64,000 bases of DNA from Viscum album (GCA_963277665.1 OY728158.1:600308818-600372817), one strand, 5' to 3'. Positions 27,660 to 41,399 are shown, counted from the first letter of the stretch. Translations and numbers: made by a program. Notes: a model not told the origin generated them from the letters alone.

Positions 27660-28242
27660 TTATCTACACAATCATTCCTTAAAATAGTTTTATTTTTGGT
27701 ATGAATCAATGATTCAACTTGTTTATGACATTATAATTATGTTATGGTCATTGAAATGTTCAAAGATCATAACACTCAAATGGTTATATGTTTTGGGTAA
27801 CGTATGTCTGACACCAAATGTTGGTATCCAATGCTCGGTATCCCTCATTATATGAAGGTAGTATATATAAAGGACTAGATCCTCTAATTGGGTGTGTGTA
27901 GTGATTTTATCAATACAAGAAAATATCAATTTCTACCTATTCTCTATTTTTATTCTAGGAGAAAGAGATAGAAAACCTTTGTAGTTTGAGGTGTCTCCAT
28001 GTAACATGTGTGGATTCTAGTGGTTGATGTACTACCTATGGAGGTAAGATCCCAAGTGCTATTTCTTATTGATCTCACTCAAACATATTCATAGATATTG
28101 TGGGAATTTTATATGAGGGACACCTATTTATTTTTATTTTATAAATTTAAATGTTTATTTTATGATGATAGTGATAGACGTTTAATGGGATTATTTCACT
28201 ATTTTGATCATGGAATGTTCTTATAAAACCCATCACTCACTT
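27660..28242. other. Right flank of the LINE host insertion, possibly an LTR fragment
   Basis: This AT-rich sequence contains TGTTGGTATCC near 27818, a TATATAAAGG box near 27866, and a pyrimidine-rich stretch near 27930-27955, an arrangement reminiscent of a copia-type LTR. No partner copy or domain is present, so the assignment is weak. Together with 21531-21672 it makes the pre-LINE insertion in the pentamer block. Confidence 0.3.
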
Positions 28243-29890
28243 GGTCCAAATAAAATTTAATTAGACTAACAAGAAATAAACTAAACCTCACTAAACATCG
28301 CTAAAATTAATCCTAAAAAACTATATAAAATAGATAAGAAAAAATCAAACTAAGTGGAGCTTACTAAAGAAGAAATGACTCAAATATAAAAAAACACAAA
28401 TGAAACTTAATTAAATAAAAATAAAAAAGACTCAAATAAACCTAAATTGACATGACCTAAATCAAAAAAAAATCCAATTAAAATTAAACTAACCCAAGGT
28501 GAAGAAAAATGATGTGGGTAAACATGAACTAGTCTAAATTGAATTTATTTAGATAAAATTGAATTAAACTAAAAATAATAATCTAACCAAACTGGCCTGA
28601 CCAAAATTGAAATAGATCAACCGGATTTGAAATGAACATAACCTAATTGAATAATACATAAAACACTTAATTTATACCATAATGGACTAAATAAAATTAA
28701 TATAAACTAAAATGAATGAATCTGAACTAACTTTACTTGAGTTCACCTAAAGGGAATAAAATTGAATAGGGCCAACTCGACCCTAACCGGTTAGAACCAA
28801 ACCATAAATCTGAACAAAATAATCAAAAATAGCTTAACCCAAATTGAATAATACCAAAATCAATCTAATTGATCCAACAAAAATTTATAAAATTAAAATA
28901 AATTCTAACAAAAAAACGAAACCATCATGAACTCACTAGACCCAACCTAGCCCCAATAATATTAATTAAACTGAATTAAACCCCAAATTGAAATGAAATA
29001 GACTAAACTAAATTTAATTGAACAGAGATAAACTAATTTGGTTATAGTTTAACTGAATGTAATTTATCAAAATAAATAAATAAATTATGTTTTACCAAAC
29101 GGAATCGAATTAAAAAATGGAATAGCCCATAATCAAAAAAATTCAAATTGAACTGAACTGAGTAGAACTAAACTAATACAAATTGAAAATAGTTAAATCA
29201 AATAGAATCAAATAATATTTATTTCAAATTACATGAACTGAAATGATATAACATAAAATAGACTAAGTAAAATATAAATGACCCAAACCCATGAAAACCC
29301 AATGAAATATAACCCAACAAAACTAATTAGAATTAAACATAGTTAAAAAAATTAATTGAAATAAAATAAAATGAATCAAAAATAACATTAATAAATCAAA
29401 TTTAAAAAACTAATCCAAACAATATTGATATTTCTAGATCTAAAACATACCAAAAATAATCCAACATAGTTGAATGAAACCAAACTGAACTAAACAAAAC
29501 CAAACAAAACAGTACATAAATACACCCAAATGAGTTTACTAAAATCAACCCAAACTAACATTAAGTGACCCAAACTAAAATGAACCAAATAATTCAATTC
29601 CAAATATATCAAAAATTAGTTTAACATAATTTAAATAGTGAAAAAAACTTAGCTGATGTTAATTAACCCAAACCAATCCCAATTCACCCTACCCAACTTG
29701 AAATAATTCAAACTAAATTGAATCAATAAAAAATGAAATAATCCAAAATGAAATGAATTGAATTTTTTTAACTATATTGAACTAATATGAATCATTATTT
29801 ATTTGAAAGAACCAAAAAAATCCTAATAAAACAATAACATAATGAATAGAAATGAAAAAATATAGATTGTATTAATTTATATCAAACCAA
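28243..29890. repeat. Strand-asymmetric pentamer-like repeat, segment 3
   Basis: The same word set and strand bias as segments 1 and 2 (ACTAAAATG, AACCAAAC, CTGAACTAAAC) resume right after the insertion and end near 29890. The three segments sum to about 9 kb, and the identical orientation shows they were one block. Confidence 0.75.
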
Positions 29891-30174
29891 ATGAGGGCTA
29901 CTAAGGAATCATTCGAATGAGATCATTAGTGGGTGAATTATTGTTTGATTTTTACACTCAATAAGTCCCTAAAGGTCGTTTGAGTTGGTATATATGGGGA
30001 AGGATACCTAATAAAAAGAATGGATGTGAAGGATGTCCAATTGTAAATTATTTTAACGCTTACCAATAATAAATAAAGGTATTCGTTGCCTCATAAAATT
30101 CCCCTTTTGACCCAGAACTTTGAAATGAAGGTAGGTTTCCTATATGTTATCCCTTATCAAAGGGTTAGTTCTTG

Positions 30175-30535
30175 AATTTTCCATCATGAGATGACCTCAT
30201 AGGTTTTCCATTGAAAAGTGGCCTCATAGGGTGCCCTTCATGAAGCTACCTCATAGGGTGGGATTCATGATGTTCCCTAAATTGGTAGTTATTATGATGT
30301 GCCCTCATGGTATCACCCTCACTATATTTCACACACAAGGTTCCTCATGGAAATGTGTTCATTAGGTTCTCTTACAATATCATGTTTGTGAGGTGACCTT
30401 ATAGGATTATCCTCATTATATCTCCTCATGGGCTCACATTCATGAGGTAAAGTCATGGGATTATGCTCTCAAGGTGCCTTCATGGGACCACCCTTGAGAG
30501 GTATAATTAAGGGATCACCCTCATGATATGACTTA
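30175..30535. repeat. Degenerate ~30-bp minisatellite, CTCATAGGG / TCATGAGGTG units
   Basis: Roughly a dozen imperfect units alternate the words CTCATAGGGT, GCCCTCATG and ATGAGGTGACC, for example near 30200, 30245, 30390, 30420 and 30520. The word TCATGA is self-complementary, so the array can form small hairpins. No protein repeat results. Confidence 0.6.
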
Positions 30536-31303
30536 TCTTTTCTTTATCCATATGAGTGTTTCCTTTTTTGTTTACCATTGAATTATTTTTGAGATTGAAT
30601 GCTTCCTATAATCAAAAATTCTTATCTCTTATTTAAATTGTCTCCTTATCTCTCTCTATGTGTATCTCTATATCTTTGTGTATTCCTTCCAGAAATGTAA
30701 CATTGGTAAATAAATATGAAGGTTGGTGATTGATTCCTGAAATTGACGACATGTGTATAATAAGGGTACTTGTTTGCGTATCGTGTGTGGCGTCAAAATC
30801 AATGATCCAACACTAAGAGGGATGTCACTTCATAAGGTATCAAACATCATGATTTGAGCCTATTAATGGAGGCTATGAGTGAGTCTCATGATGAATTACC
30901 CATGTGGTGAGTTAAAAAAACTAACTCAAAACATAAGGAAACTCTTCAACCCCATTTCCTAGTTTATTTAATTTGTGGGGTTGGTGCCTTTTATAGTATT
31001 GAATCATTATTCTATTCCTAATGATGATAGAGAATTTATAGTGTTACATTATGGTTTTGTTTCTTTACGAGGTAGGGAACTTCACATTGCATCACTCAGG
31101 CTCTGAAAGGGTCTGATCATGATTAATGAATACCTTCCTTGTGTTTCCCATAATTATTTTCACATTAATTATTATTTCAAAATTGAGGGGAGTTAAAATA
31201 TTACACCCTCTAAATTGGGTCTATTTAGAATGATAATGATTTGATTATAAGGAAGTATAAAATCCTACATAGGTTGAATGTGGTCAATTATATAGTAAAC
31301 CAC

Positions 31304-31337
31304 TATATATATATATATATATCTTTGTGTGTGTGTA
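31304..31337. repeat. (TA)n(GT)n compound microsatellite
   Basis: About 18 bp of TA repeats, then CTTT and a short GT run. Confidence 0.75.
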
Positions 31338-32087
31338 TCAGTTGGGGCCCTATTTCATTTTCACTTTTCCATCGGCTTGTATCATAAATGCAATCCACCT
31401 TATGAAAAAACTGAAGAAATTTTCCAACTTGGTGTTTTATTAGGATTGGTTATATGAATTTTTTGTTCATGTGGTCATCTTCAATGTTCATGTAGTGGCC
31501 ATAAAATTCATGTGACCATAATATGGTTCAGGTGAGGCTATGAAATTCGCACCAAAATCTTATAGGAACTATAATTTACAAAATTTTAGAATCTATTTCA
31601 GATGATACCTTCAGAATTTGACATAATTTTGGGAACATAACTCCATTCATTATTATTTATTGAATATGAATCAATGATAAGTTTCCTAGAAAAATAATTC
31701 ATATAGAGTTTTGATTATTTAAAACATTAATTCCACCCATTGTAAACTTGTTTTTCTATGGAATAAACAAATTTAATATTAATTCAAAGAAATATTTCAA
31801 TCCTATCTGATATTGTATAGGTTATACATATATAGGTTTGGATTACTGAGTAGTGTACCTATTCTGGTATAAAAATCCATGAATATTCCAATCAATTGTA
31901 TCATCTATAATCTAAATATGATTTTGGAGAACATATCATCAAAAGGTTATTTTATTCATGATGAATAATTCTAAATCACATTTTTTGGGTTACTCAACAT
32001 TATCCTTAGAAGGTGTAATATGTGTGCTAGATGAGGAAGTTCACAACTCTGGGGTAATCATAAAGAGGTTGATAATGAATCATATAT

Positions 32088-34770
32088 GACAGCCCTTGTT
32101 TTTAATACAATTTAATTAATGATTTAATAAATAAAGTAACACATAAAACAACCCAGAATATCATGAATCCTAGTGTATTTTTATAGTTATGTGTGTAGAA
32201 TAAAAACATGAAAATGGGATAAAACAACATTATAAGAAAAACATTACAACATGAACTTATATTCCTTTGATCTTCTAAAAAAGTACGGGATAACTCAGGA
32301 TGTACATAAGAAATGGTGATCAATAAATCCAAATATTGGAATAAAAATTATACAATAATGTAAATTAATACATGTGATTCAAGACGCATTTCAAGGTAAT
32401 GTAATAGGAGGGAGAATAATAGTATTAAATAATGAATTATGATACAACATGATAACATGAAGTAAACTTTGGGATGTTATGACAACATTAAACATGACCT
32501 CATAAACATAGGTCAAGGATAACCACCAAGACATCATAACAAAGTGAAAAATTTCCCATAATTGGTTATGTTTACTCCATAATTCAATACATGATGTATC
32601 ATTATATTAAAACATCATACAATGTATTATAGCTCTATTTGGGAACACCCATCATAATATATATATGCTCATCTATTCCACATATATCAATCAACATAAA
32701 GACATATCTCATCATTTTTAATAACATTACTATGTTTTTTAGGTAAAATATAATGATTTCTCAAATTAATTAAGTAAATGTACATCTAGGTGAATACTAT
32801 TCAGTATAAATGGGTACGATTATTCACTACAAAAATGTTTTTCATGTAAAATCGAAGGATAATTTCAGAAACATGATGGGGGTATATAAAGGTTCACATG
32901 GGGATTAATGAGATTGAAAAGGGTCTCTAATCACATGTTTATAATAATGGTAGTAAGAAGGATGTGTTAGAACATATCCCAACCTGAAAAAATTGAAATG
33001 AAAATTCATAACATAACATAGGTTCTTGAATAAATAGGAGAAGGAGATGATACCTTACTTTGTCATAGTAACTGCTTAAGTAAATGTTATAATTACAATG
33101 GAAAATGATACATAATTATTAGAACATAAATTTAAAATTTAAGGGATATTTAATAAGTCATGATAATATATTAAATTAAGAATCAAATGGCTAAACAAAT
33201 AGAAGTCTCTTTATTGGAAAATAAGAGATAGATAGAGCCCGTACCTTGAGAGGGTTCTTCTAAAAGATTGGGTGGCAATTATTGAGAGAATGGGGGCACC
33301 TTGGGAGGGTTGTTGAGAGGCAAGGGGAGAGTGATTTAATTATATAAGAGTATTTAGTGAAGATAAATTGGATTTTGGGTGGGTTTATATGGAAAGGATA
33401 TTAGAATTATTTATGAATTTCAAAGCATAGGTTTTGGAATCTATATGATAAAGTAATCAAAACCAAAAATCAACCCATGATTTTTTGCAATTTTTTCAAA
33501 AAAAATGGGTATTTTTCATTATTTTACATGATTAAGAACTGATCTCAGAAAAATAATACACTTTATGATGTGGTAGTGTGTCCAGTTTATAAACAGTTAA
33601 CTTTAAAACCTTAAAATATAATATAAATTTTTAAGGATTTATTAACGCTTTATAAAAAAATAACCTCATAAACACATTAATTTAAAATGGAATCATACTT
33701 TTGGTATTTTATACCCTTTTCGGTTTTTATTACAACACTATTGGGATTTTATAATGTCAAAATAAATATTGTATATTTAAACTATATTTAATTTTTACCC
33801 AAAAATTCGAATCCCTGAGAAAATTAGGTAAAATCCACAATTAGATAATTTATACACAAAAACATTTAAAAAATAATATCTTTTTTATCTAAATAAATAT
33901 ATAAATAAGATAATTTACATTATTAAATTAAAATCTCCATTTATTGAAAAATACTTTTATTGAACATTAGAATTTTCTGATACATATAAAGATGATATTC
34001 GATTTCATGAAACTATATTATCATTTATATTTAATAAATATTATTTTATAATAATATTTAATAAAAATATCATTTATTTAAAACATTATTAAATTTATAT
34101 AAAATTTTCTTGATCAAAATTATATATCTCTTAAAAATATAATTTGTGTTTTTTCATCCAAAAAAAAATAATTTTTATCAAACTCATTATTTAATATTTT
34201 AAATTTTAATATGGAAAATGGGAAATATAATAATTTTCATAAAAATAAAATATAAAACTCATACGGTTAAGGTCAAAATACATAACCCTTTATTACACCA
34301 AAAAAATTTCTCATGGTAAGGTGCATGGTAGTGAGAATTTTTTTGGGGTGGTTTGATATACATAGTTTGGGTTGTGATCTCAATAAACATAAACTTATAC
34401 CATTAACATATTCATTTATGATTAAATTTTTGAATATAAACATGGGATTGGTTAAGGTAAAATCCTAGTGATGTTATCTCTCTTGAATGATCTGATAAAT
34501 GTGCTTTATAGGGTATTTTCCTATTGGTCAAGGCCATCTCTTCTTCCATATGTGTCAATTAAAGTTTATCATAATACTTAATATGTTCTCACCTAAATGA
34601 TCTCTATACAAAAACTATATTTTTTATGCCTATGATGCTTAATGTCCTTTTAAAACCTGAGAGGTTATAACAGTCGAATGTAGTAAATGTATTTTCTATA
34701 ACTACATTACTTAATATGAAGTATATTTAAATATGGTAATATCATAACATAAAAGTTTGGATCGTTAAAT
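32088..34770 (-). repeat. Probable 3' LTR of element B
   Basis: On the minus strand this starts right after a polypurine tract at 34780-34771, opening with ATTTAACGATCC (a decayed TGTAACGCTCC-type start). It ends at GGGCTGTCA (32096-32088), a decayed form of the GGGCGTTACA end. Its length of about 2.7 kb fits a chromovirus LTR. It contains a segment near 32500 similar to 4330-4400 in insert C. A single copy is visible, so the edges are inferred from motifs alone. Confidence 0.55.
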
Positions 34771-34780
34771 TCTTCCCCCA
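34771..34780 (-). other. Polypurine tract of element B
   Basis: On the minus strand TGGGGGAAGA directly precedes the LTR start and follows a chromovirus-type tail in which TTTCAAGTTTAAA-like sequence stands in for TTCGAGGACGAAA. The tract would prime second-strand DNA synthesis. Confidence 0.6.
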
Positions 34781-36860
34781 ATCAAAAAATTTAAACTTGA
34801 AATTTTCATTTCATAGAATAAAAAAATAATGGGACTCATGTTTTATCACCTATTCGGGTTCCCAAATAGATTTCCAAAACATTTAGTTCCACCACAACAC
34901 TTTGAAAAGGGGAGTTGTCTTATTTCATAGACCTTTTTCACTCTGATCTATGATTTTTAGAGGATTCTCCTCATATGAAAGATCCTTCTCCAAATATACC
35001 ACCTTAGGATTCAGTACATGTAAGGGTTCTGGTATGTACTTCCTCATGATGAATACATGGAACACATCAAGTACTTATGATTGGTTAGGTGTTAATTTTA
35101 GTTGATATGAACATCTCCGATGCAATCAAGGATCTCAATGAATATGATGTTTCTTGGACTAAGATTTCCCTTCTTTCTAAACCTCATGAATTTTTTCTAT
35201 GTAGATATATGATGCTACACTGTTTCTCTATCCTCAAACTCTATATCATATCAAAATTATTCTACATTTCTTTTCTTGAGACTTTATATGTATTTCATAT
35301 GAATTTGAATGGTTTTAACACTTTCTATCATAACATGAATAGGATCAGGTCCCATAAGTTTCCACTCTCCAACTTTATCCCAACATGTTATAGTCCAACA
35401 CATCTTCCCATACAGAACCTTGTTTAGATCTATTTGAATTCATAAATGGAAACCGTTTTTACATTTGAACTCCAAAAGGGGTAATTATTGATCCTAATAT
35501 CCTTGTATATCCATTGAACATGATCTTATCCCATCCTATAGAGTTTTAATGGTCCTTTCAGACTGTCCATTCTCTTGAGGGTGATAATAATACTAAAACT
35601 TAGCTGTGTATTAAAATATTTTTGAGTGATTCTCCATAAGCTAGAGTTGAACCTCATATCTCAATCAGATACAATAGAGAGTGGCACTCCATTAAGTCTT
35701 ACCACTTCCATTATGAATATCGTGGATTGTTATTAGATGGAGAAATATTTTTTATTTGTAAGGAAATGCAATGATTTTGTAAGGTTGTTGACTACAACCC
35801 AGATGGAATTATTACATTTAGGTGTCCAGTGGAGTTATATAAAAATCCTCTATTATGTCTACCCATTTTTATACAAGCTAGGAAAATACTGGAATCAAAC
35901 CCTACAAATATTCTCTTTTAGCCTTGACTTGTTGGCATACCAATCATTGAGATAATAACTCTTTAATATACCTCTTAAAGTTATCCCAAAAGAATTTTTT
36001 CTTCATAAATCTATTTATATTAGTTCTTCCTGGATAAATATAGTGGGATGAGATATACACATAATCCATAAGTTCCCTCTTCATAATAAGCATGTCATCA
36101 ATGATGATCTTTTCCTTTTTGTCAACCATTTCATCTAGATACATTTTTCCCACAAGGAAACAATATCAATGCTTTAGATGATTATACCAAATAAGAGTTC
36201 TCCTCATCCTCAAAATTGTATATAATAGGGGGGTTCGTGATATAGAAGGTGATTTCCCTTTCTTAGAAAATTATGTTTGATTATATATGAAAATTAAATA
36301 CATTTCTAAAATAACATCAAATTTATCTAAAGGGAGTATCACAAGGTTTGATGGGATGTTTAGACCAAATATTTTGAAAGGGGGGGATTTATGTACTTAG
36401 GATGAAATAATTTCACCATTTTCTATTTTCATCAATTTCTCTACATCCATGTTTTGTGGAAGTGTTTGACTGGTTATAATAAAATTTCTTAATAATAAGT
36501 AATGCATAAAACCCTAGATGATATGACTAACATTCACTAGTTGATTCTGGTTCTAGTCATTTACTTCAACCAAGGTAGAATTATGGTCAATAATTTTCAA
36601 ACTATTTAACACATAAAAGAGAAATTATGAACATTAAATGGATAACTCAAAATTTAAAAGTACTCTTTAACCTATGAATTTATAGGTTATAATCAAAGAT
36701 ATCCATGATTTACCTACTAACATAAAATCTTATGGTCTTTTCCCCTAATAATGGTTCATGATGATCTTTTGAATTTTCCAAATCATATGTAGTGACACTG
36801 ACCCCAGTAGCCATGAGTTGGTGTTTTCTTTATAAGATTGGTATAAGATACAAGGAATCA
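34781..36860 (-). pseudogene. Chromovirus pol remnant lacking reverse transcriptase (element B)
   Basis: Read on the minus strand. Protease-end blocks come first (D-K-F-D-V-I-L-E-M-Y near 36330). The integrase zinc-binding region follows directly (H-Y-I-Y-P-G-R-T-N near 36030, F-F-W-D-N-F-K-R near 35990, L-V-C-Q-Q-V-K-A-K near 35930), then Y-H-P-Q-E-N-G-Q-S-E-R-T-I-K-T-L near 35580 and L-Y-G-K-M-C near 35415. The C-terminal F-R-K-K-G-N-L-S-P-R block is near 35170, and the hinge and tail are at about 35060-34900. The whole reverse transcriptase and most of RNase H are missing between protease and integrase, within about 200 bp near 36100-36280. Stops and indels occur throughout, so the copy is dead. 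Confidence 0.8.
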
Positions 36861-39800
36861 CATCCTGAAGTACTAAATAGTTTAGTAGTCTTGTTAAACT
36901 ACACTACTAGAAATATAACCATTTCCATAGTGTTATAGATACAGTTTAAATTTTTAGTGGCTATATGTTGTGATATAGCCTTTTTTATATGAAAATTATG
37001 GATTTATAATACATATAGACTATTATAAAAGCTTCATGTGGAAACATGGTCCTCAAAAGTTTTATCTCCATCTAAAAATTTCTTTCCTACTGGCCCACAT
37101 GCCCAATCCCTTCTCTCAAAACCCTTCTCACTTAGTTGGTCATTACTAACAGATCCCTTCTCCCTTACCCAATCATCACATACTTATCCATTTGGTTCCT
37201 CCAAATCTCAGGTGGTCCATCCCAACCCCTTTATTACATGTTCTTACCCTCATCCATATCCTTCATCACATGTTACTCCTTTATTCGTTGTTTTGGATAT
37301 ACCCTTTTACTTCTGCGAGGGGACTACACAAGAGGGTTGTAGTTGAGACCTTCCACAAGAAGAATCTTCATGAACCAACCCATACCCTTTCTATAAATAT
37401 TATTATGGTTACTCCATGATATTTTCTCTCCCAAAATAATTCATACCTATCTTCAGTTATCAATCTGAAATATATCTACAATCAGCGGTTCTTTTCAATG
37501 ATCTACCCCAACTATAATTGTGTCAATTGAGAAAAAATAATACTTTAAAAAACATGGTATTTTTCTATTCCCACTCAAGTTCATATTCATATTTTTTTTT
37601 ACAATTTTAAACTCAAAAATCATAATTTATAATTTTTTTAATGTGACCTATTCTCTGAAATATTTTGCCCTATATTTATCCATCTAATTTCCAACCACCC
37701 CAAATTTCCAATTTTTCCATATCCCTATCACTTTAAACTATAAACTACTCACCAAAACCATTGATGAGAGATTTTATCCTATAAGAAACTTGATACTCTA
37801 TGAATAAATATATTATCTATATTAATTTCAATCACTCTTTCCTTCATATAATATTTAATACCCATGACTATTTTCAATTCTTTCATGTGAATCAGGTTTT
37901 CATATATGTGTCACATGTATTCAATCAATATATCTATAGTTATGGTTAATTAATGTTCATAAAAAAATTATTAACTCATTGCTAATTTTTATTTCATATT
38001 AAATCTATATATTACATTTAAATTCAATTACTTTTATATCCATATAAGCACATAAATTATTAATATATTATTTTATACAAATGAATGAAATTACTGAAAA
38101 TATATGTTTTCTATATTATTCTTTATTTATTAATTATCTCTACAGTAACACTTCTATTAAATTAATATTAGTTTTTTTTATTTTTAGTTTCAAAAAAAAT
38201 AATTTAATAGGTCATTTTATTTTTCATTTTATGTTAAAAATGGTTTTCCAATGTTTTTTTATCTTTGGGAACACAATACATGGGGGTTTATGAGTAATAT
38301 TGGATCTCTCTCAATTCTTCACTTTACATGAAGAAGTTGTTCCCCAAGAAAATGGTTATTATTCAACTAGATTGGTGAATTGAATAGTTCCATTAAGTTA
38401 AATATAAAATATTTAAAACTAACATTCAAACATTATTTGATCTGAACGGAATGTATTTTCATTATCTATTTTAATGTTTCTCTAACATTATAGATTCATT
38501 TCAAGTCTCAAATATCTACTGTAGATTTTCATTTAACAAACAGTGTGTTACTATGAAAAGTTATTTTCAATAGGTTTACTGTGGGGATTTCATAACATTG
38601 ATAGGCTTGATATGTGAACATGTGCCAAGGGGCATGATACTAGTTACATGATTTTAATAGTGTAGGATTATCTATGGTATATTATTATATCACATGGGGA
38701 ATTATCTTGATGGGAGGATGCACCATATATTTAGTAGCCTTTAATTTCCTCTAGGGTTATATGATTTCATTACACAGGCTCTTTTAGTGATCACCCAAGA
38801 TGTCGTGATTCATTCACACATATTTATATCTCTTCAAGACATGGGATTTAACCTTTTCTTTGGATTTTATAATATTATGATTTATTGGATCTTCCTCTTT
38901 ATAATAAATTAATATGACATGTATAAAGTAACTATCACTGGTTTCATAGTTAGAGAACAGTATGTACTCCTAGTGAGTGAGTTTCAACACAGAAATGACA
39001 TGATGACTCATTTAATGGTTGTTTTAGTGTTTCATATTATGGATTTTAAAGCATCTATTTGATTTCATATAAATATATCTAAAAATTATAATGTTAATCC
39101 TCAATGCTCATATGAGGATTATTTTTCATTTATTCACTTTATTTTGATTGATTTCTTTTGGTTTCGATATTATTATTTCAAATAAGTTTGATTTTTCTAT
39201 ATAATATTGAAAACATTATCTTGAAATGTTGTGAGGTTGGGTAAATTTAGTTATAAGGAAATTTTTTCTCCCTAAAAAGTTTACATTATGATTATTCTAG
39301 AGTATTTGACAATTTTTTATTGTAGTTTTTTGATGTTATGGTATGTTCTAATTTTTTATCATTCTTAATTTTAATGAATAATCTAAAAATTATAATTTTT
39401 TAATCTGATTGTAGAAAAATGTGATATAACTTGATACATAAGCTTAAAAAATCAAGATTCTTTGAAAAATATGCATTTTTTATATTCTAGATACTAAAGA
39501 TAACTTTAAAATGTATTCATTTTTATGTTTTTAGGACAGCACAATTATAGAATCGGTTGTCCAAGTGAACACTTTATTTTCTTCCTAAATACACATTGAA
39601 TAAAAAATTATTCAGTTTCCCATATAATAAGATAGTATTAATCCCCAATATATAGTGACCAAGTTAATCTGTTGATTCCCAATGAATTTTTAGTTACTAT
39701 ATTTATAGTTGAAATTTTAGTACAATGTTCAAGTTCATCCAAGCATTGTAGTCAACTTCATTTTTTCATTCTAGGTTTCTTAAAATCCAATTCTAGGTGT

Positions 39801-40201
39801 ATTGAATATTTAAAGTCAAGTAAATCTATATTTTCAAGAACTGCATTAGTTGTGGCATGAGTTTTACTTTTTAGTGTAGATCTCTAGGAAGTCATAACTA
39901 CATTTGTTTTCCAATTCCATAGGCATGTTTTCCAAGCACTTAAATAGACAATATTTGAATTAATGATTGGGTTTTCCCAAATTTAGTGATAGATTGATGT
40001 TCATTTATCTAGGATTGGGTAATGTTGTGGGAGAATTATTTATTGGTTTATCCACACGTCACATTATTTTTAAATTCTCCCTTATTTTCCCCACAAATAA
40101 TTTTTGTAGTATTTAATTTTTTATAGGTTTTGGAATCAAGATTTCTATATTTCATGCTCGGTTTTTAATTTATAGAGTTTTGATTTGTGTTTAAAATTCT
40201 T
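36861..40201. other. AT-rich stretch, mostly unassigned
   Basis: About 3.3 kb with no protein domain recognised. It begins with a CACTA-like terminus (36902). The + frame at 37038-37346 (102 codons, Pro/Ser-rich) has richer composition than its surroundings but no match I know and no sign of being a gene. The remainder (about 37430-40200) is AT-rich with no clear repeats. It is flanked on the right by the outer edge of element D. Confidence 0.4.
36902..36932 (+). mobile_element. Possible CACTA transposon terminus
   Basis: CACTACTAGAAATATAACC resembles the CACTACAAGAAAA start of En/Spm-type terminal inverted repeats. I did not find a convincing inverted partner. ATTTTTGTAGT at about 40099-40109 is the nearest, but it is imperfect and has no matching 3-bp target duplication. 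Confidence 0.25.
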
Positions 40202-40271
40202 TCATTGGGGTGCACATTCGTTCTTTTGGAGGATGTGTTGTTTGTTTCCCCACATTCTTTCTTTCCAATGG
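40202..40271 (-). repeat. Outer end of the 3' LTR of element D (matches 63931-64000)
   Basis: An ungapped 70-bp match to 63931-64000 with 54 identities, centred on CGTTCTTTTGGAGGA and TTGTTTGTTTCCCC. Twelve of the sixteen differences are transitions. It marks the host-side end of the 3' LTR. Host-like AT-rich DNA lies to the left. Confidence 0.8.
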
Positions 40272-41399
40272 TGGGAAGCATCTATTGCTTATTTAGGGAT
40301 GTTTTTTTCTTGATCAAAATGGGATGATGGGATGTCAGTTACTCCTTATGTGGATTCCTCCTCCGAACTCGTCACCTGGTTCGGGTATCCCTCATAGACA
40401 TAAGACGTTGTTCGTGAAACTCTTCTCAGTTCCATGTCTTCATGGACACTGGTTAACTACTCTTCTCTTGTCTGGACATTCCAAGGGGTCAGTTCAGAGA
40501 AGCAACCTTCAATCGGGGGAGTAGTCACGTTTGACATCAATGGAATGTATGGATGCTGGAACACTGATGTGTCTGGGTTTTTTCCCCTTATTATAGGTAT
40601 TCTAAAGGGCGTATAAGCCCGAGGCATCCCACATCGAGTGCGGGTAATTATATGTCTAGGAATGTCTCTAAGGTTTTCCTTATCTACCCATGTTTAACAC
40701 AGGGTATGCCGTGAGTTTATCATTTATCGGAGATGGATCAGACTGATCGAAACATCGATAAGAGTGAAATATATGGGTGAAACCCAAAGAGGGGACACTG
40801 ATATTGGGGCTAATGCATGGTTAGTTACCTAATTGCTACTAGAAGCAGTGAGAAAGTGGGTGACATGATCTCACTAGGATGTGGAAGCCCTGGTAAGAAT
40901 CAGGATGGATACTAATGGTTGATAGTGGACGGGGAATGATATGGAACTGGGGTAAGGAGGATGGTGATGTTGGGATTGTGCCTCGAGGAGACCTCTTATG
41001 TATCCCCATGGTGGGGAATCAAACTCCACATATTTTTGTGGGGTGAAGGGACACCTGAGGAGGTGGCCCGTGGTAATGGACACATGGATGGGATCCAGAG
41101 GAAGTAGAACCTTCGGGGTGGGGCACGACCTTCCCAAAACACATAGGCTCTAGGGAGAGACCATGATGGCACATGAGTGATGGGATTGAACCTCAAAGAG
41201 GATTATTATATATCCCCGTGGTAGGGAATCAAAGTTCACATAGTTTGAGATGCGGGTATAGAATTGGGGTGTACACATAGGACAATGACCCGATGATATA
41301 TTGGGGCTTACGCGTGGTTAGTAGCCCAGGTTGTTCTGACGCCCAGGGGGCGGACCAGAGATGTGGGTCCCAAAAAAGGGGACTACAATGGATTACCGT

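Larger units (their letters stand above)
29891..32087. other. Unassigned AT-rich stretch with a minisatellite
   Basis: No coding frame or domain was recognised. It contains the CTCATAGGG minisatellite (30175-30535) and a small (TA)n(GT)n microsatellite (31304-31337). The part from about 31340 has the texture of an LTR or leader, but I could not place it. Confidence 0.4.

Noticed and set aside
27818..27830. TTGGTATCCAATGC as a primer-binding site for initiator tRNA
   Set aside because: It resembles TGGTATCAGAGC only in its first half, and a TATA box lies just downstream, which does not fit a primer-binding site next to an internal domain.
37038..37346. 102-codon Pro/Ser-rich + strand frame
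   Set aside because: No motif, no neighbouring exons and two overlapping frames of similar length. Kept only as a remark in the stretch description.
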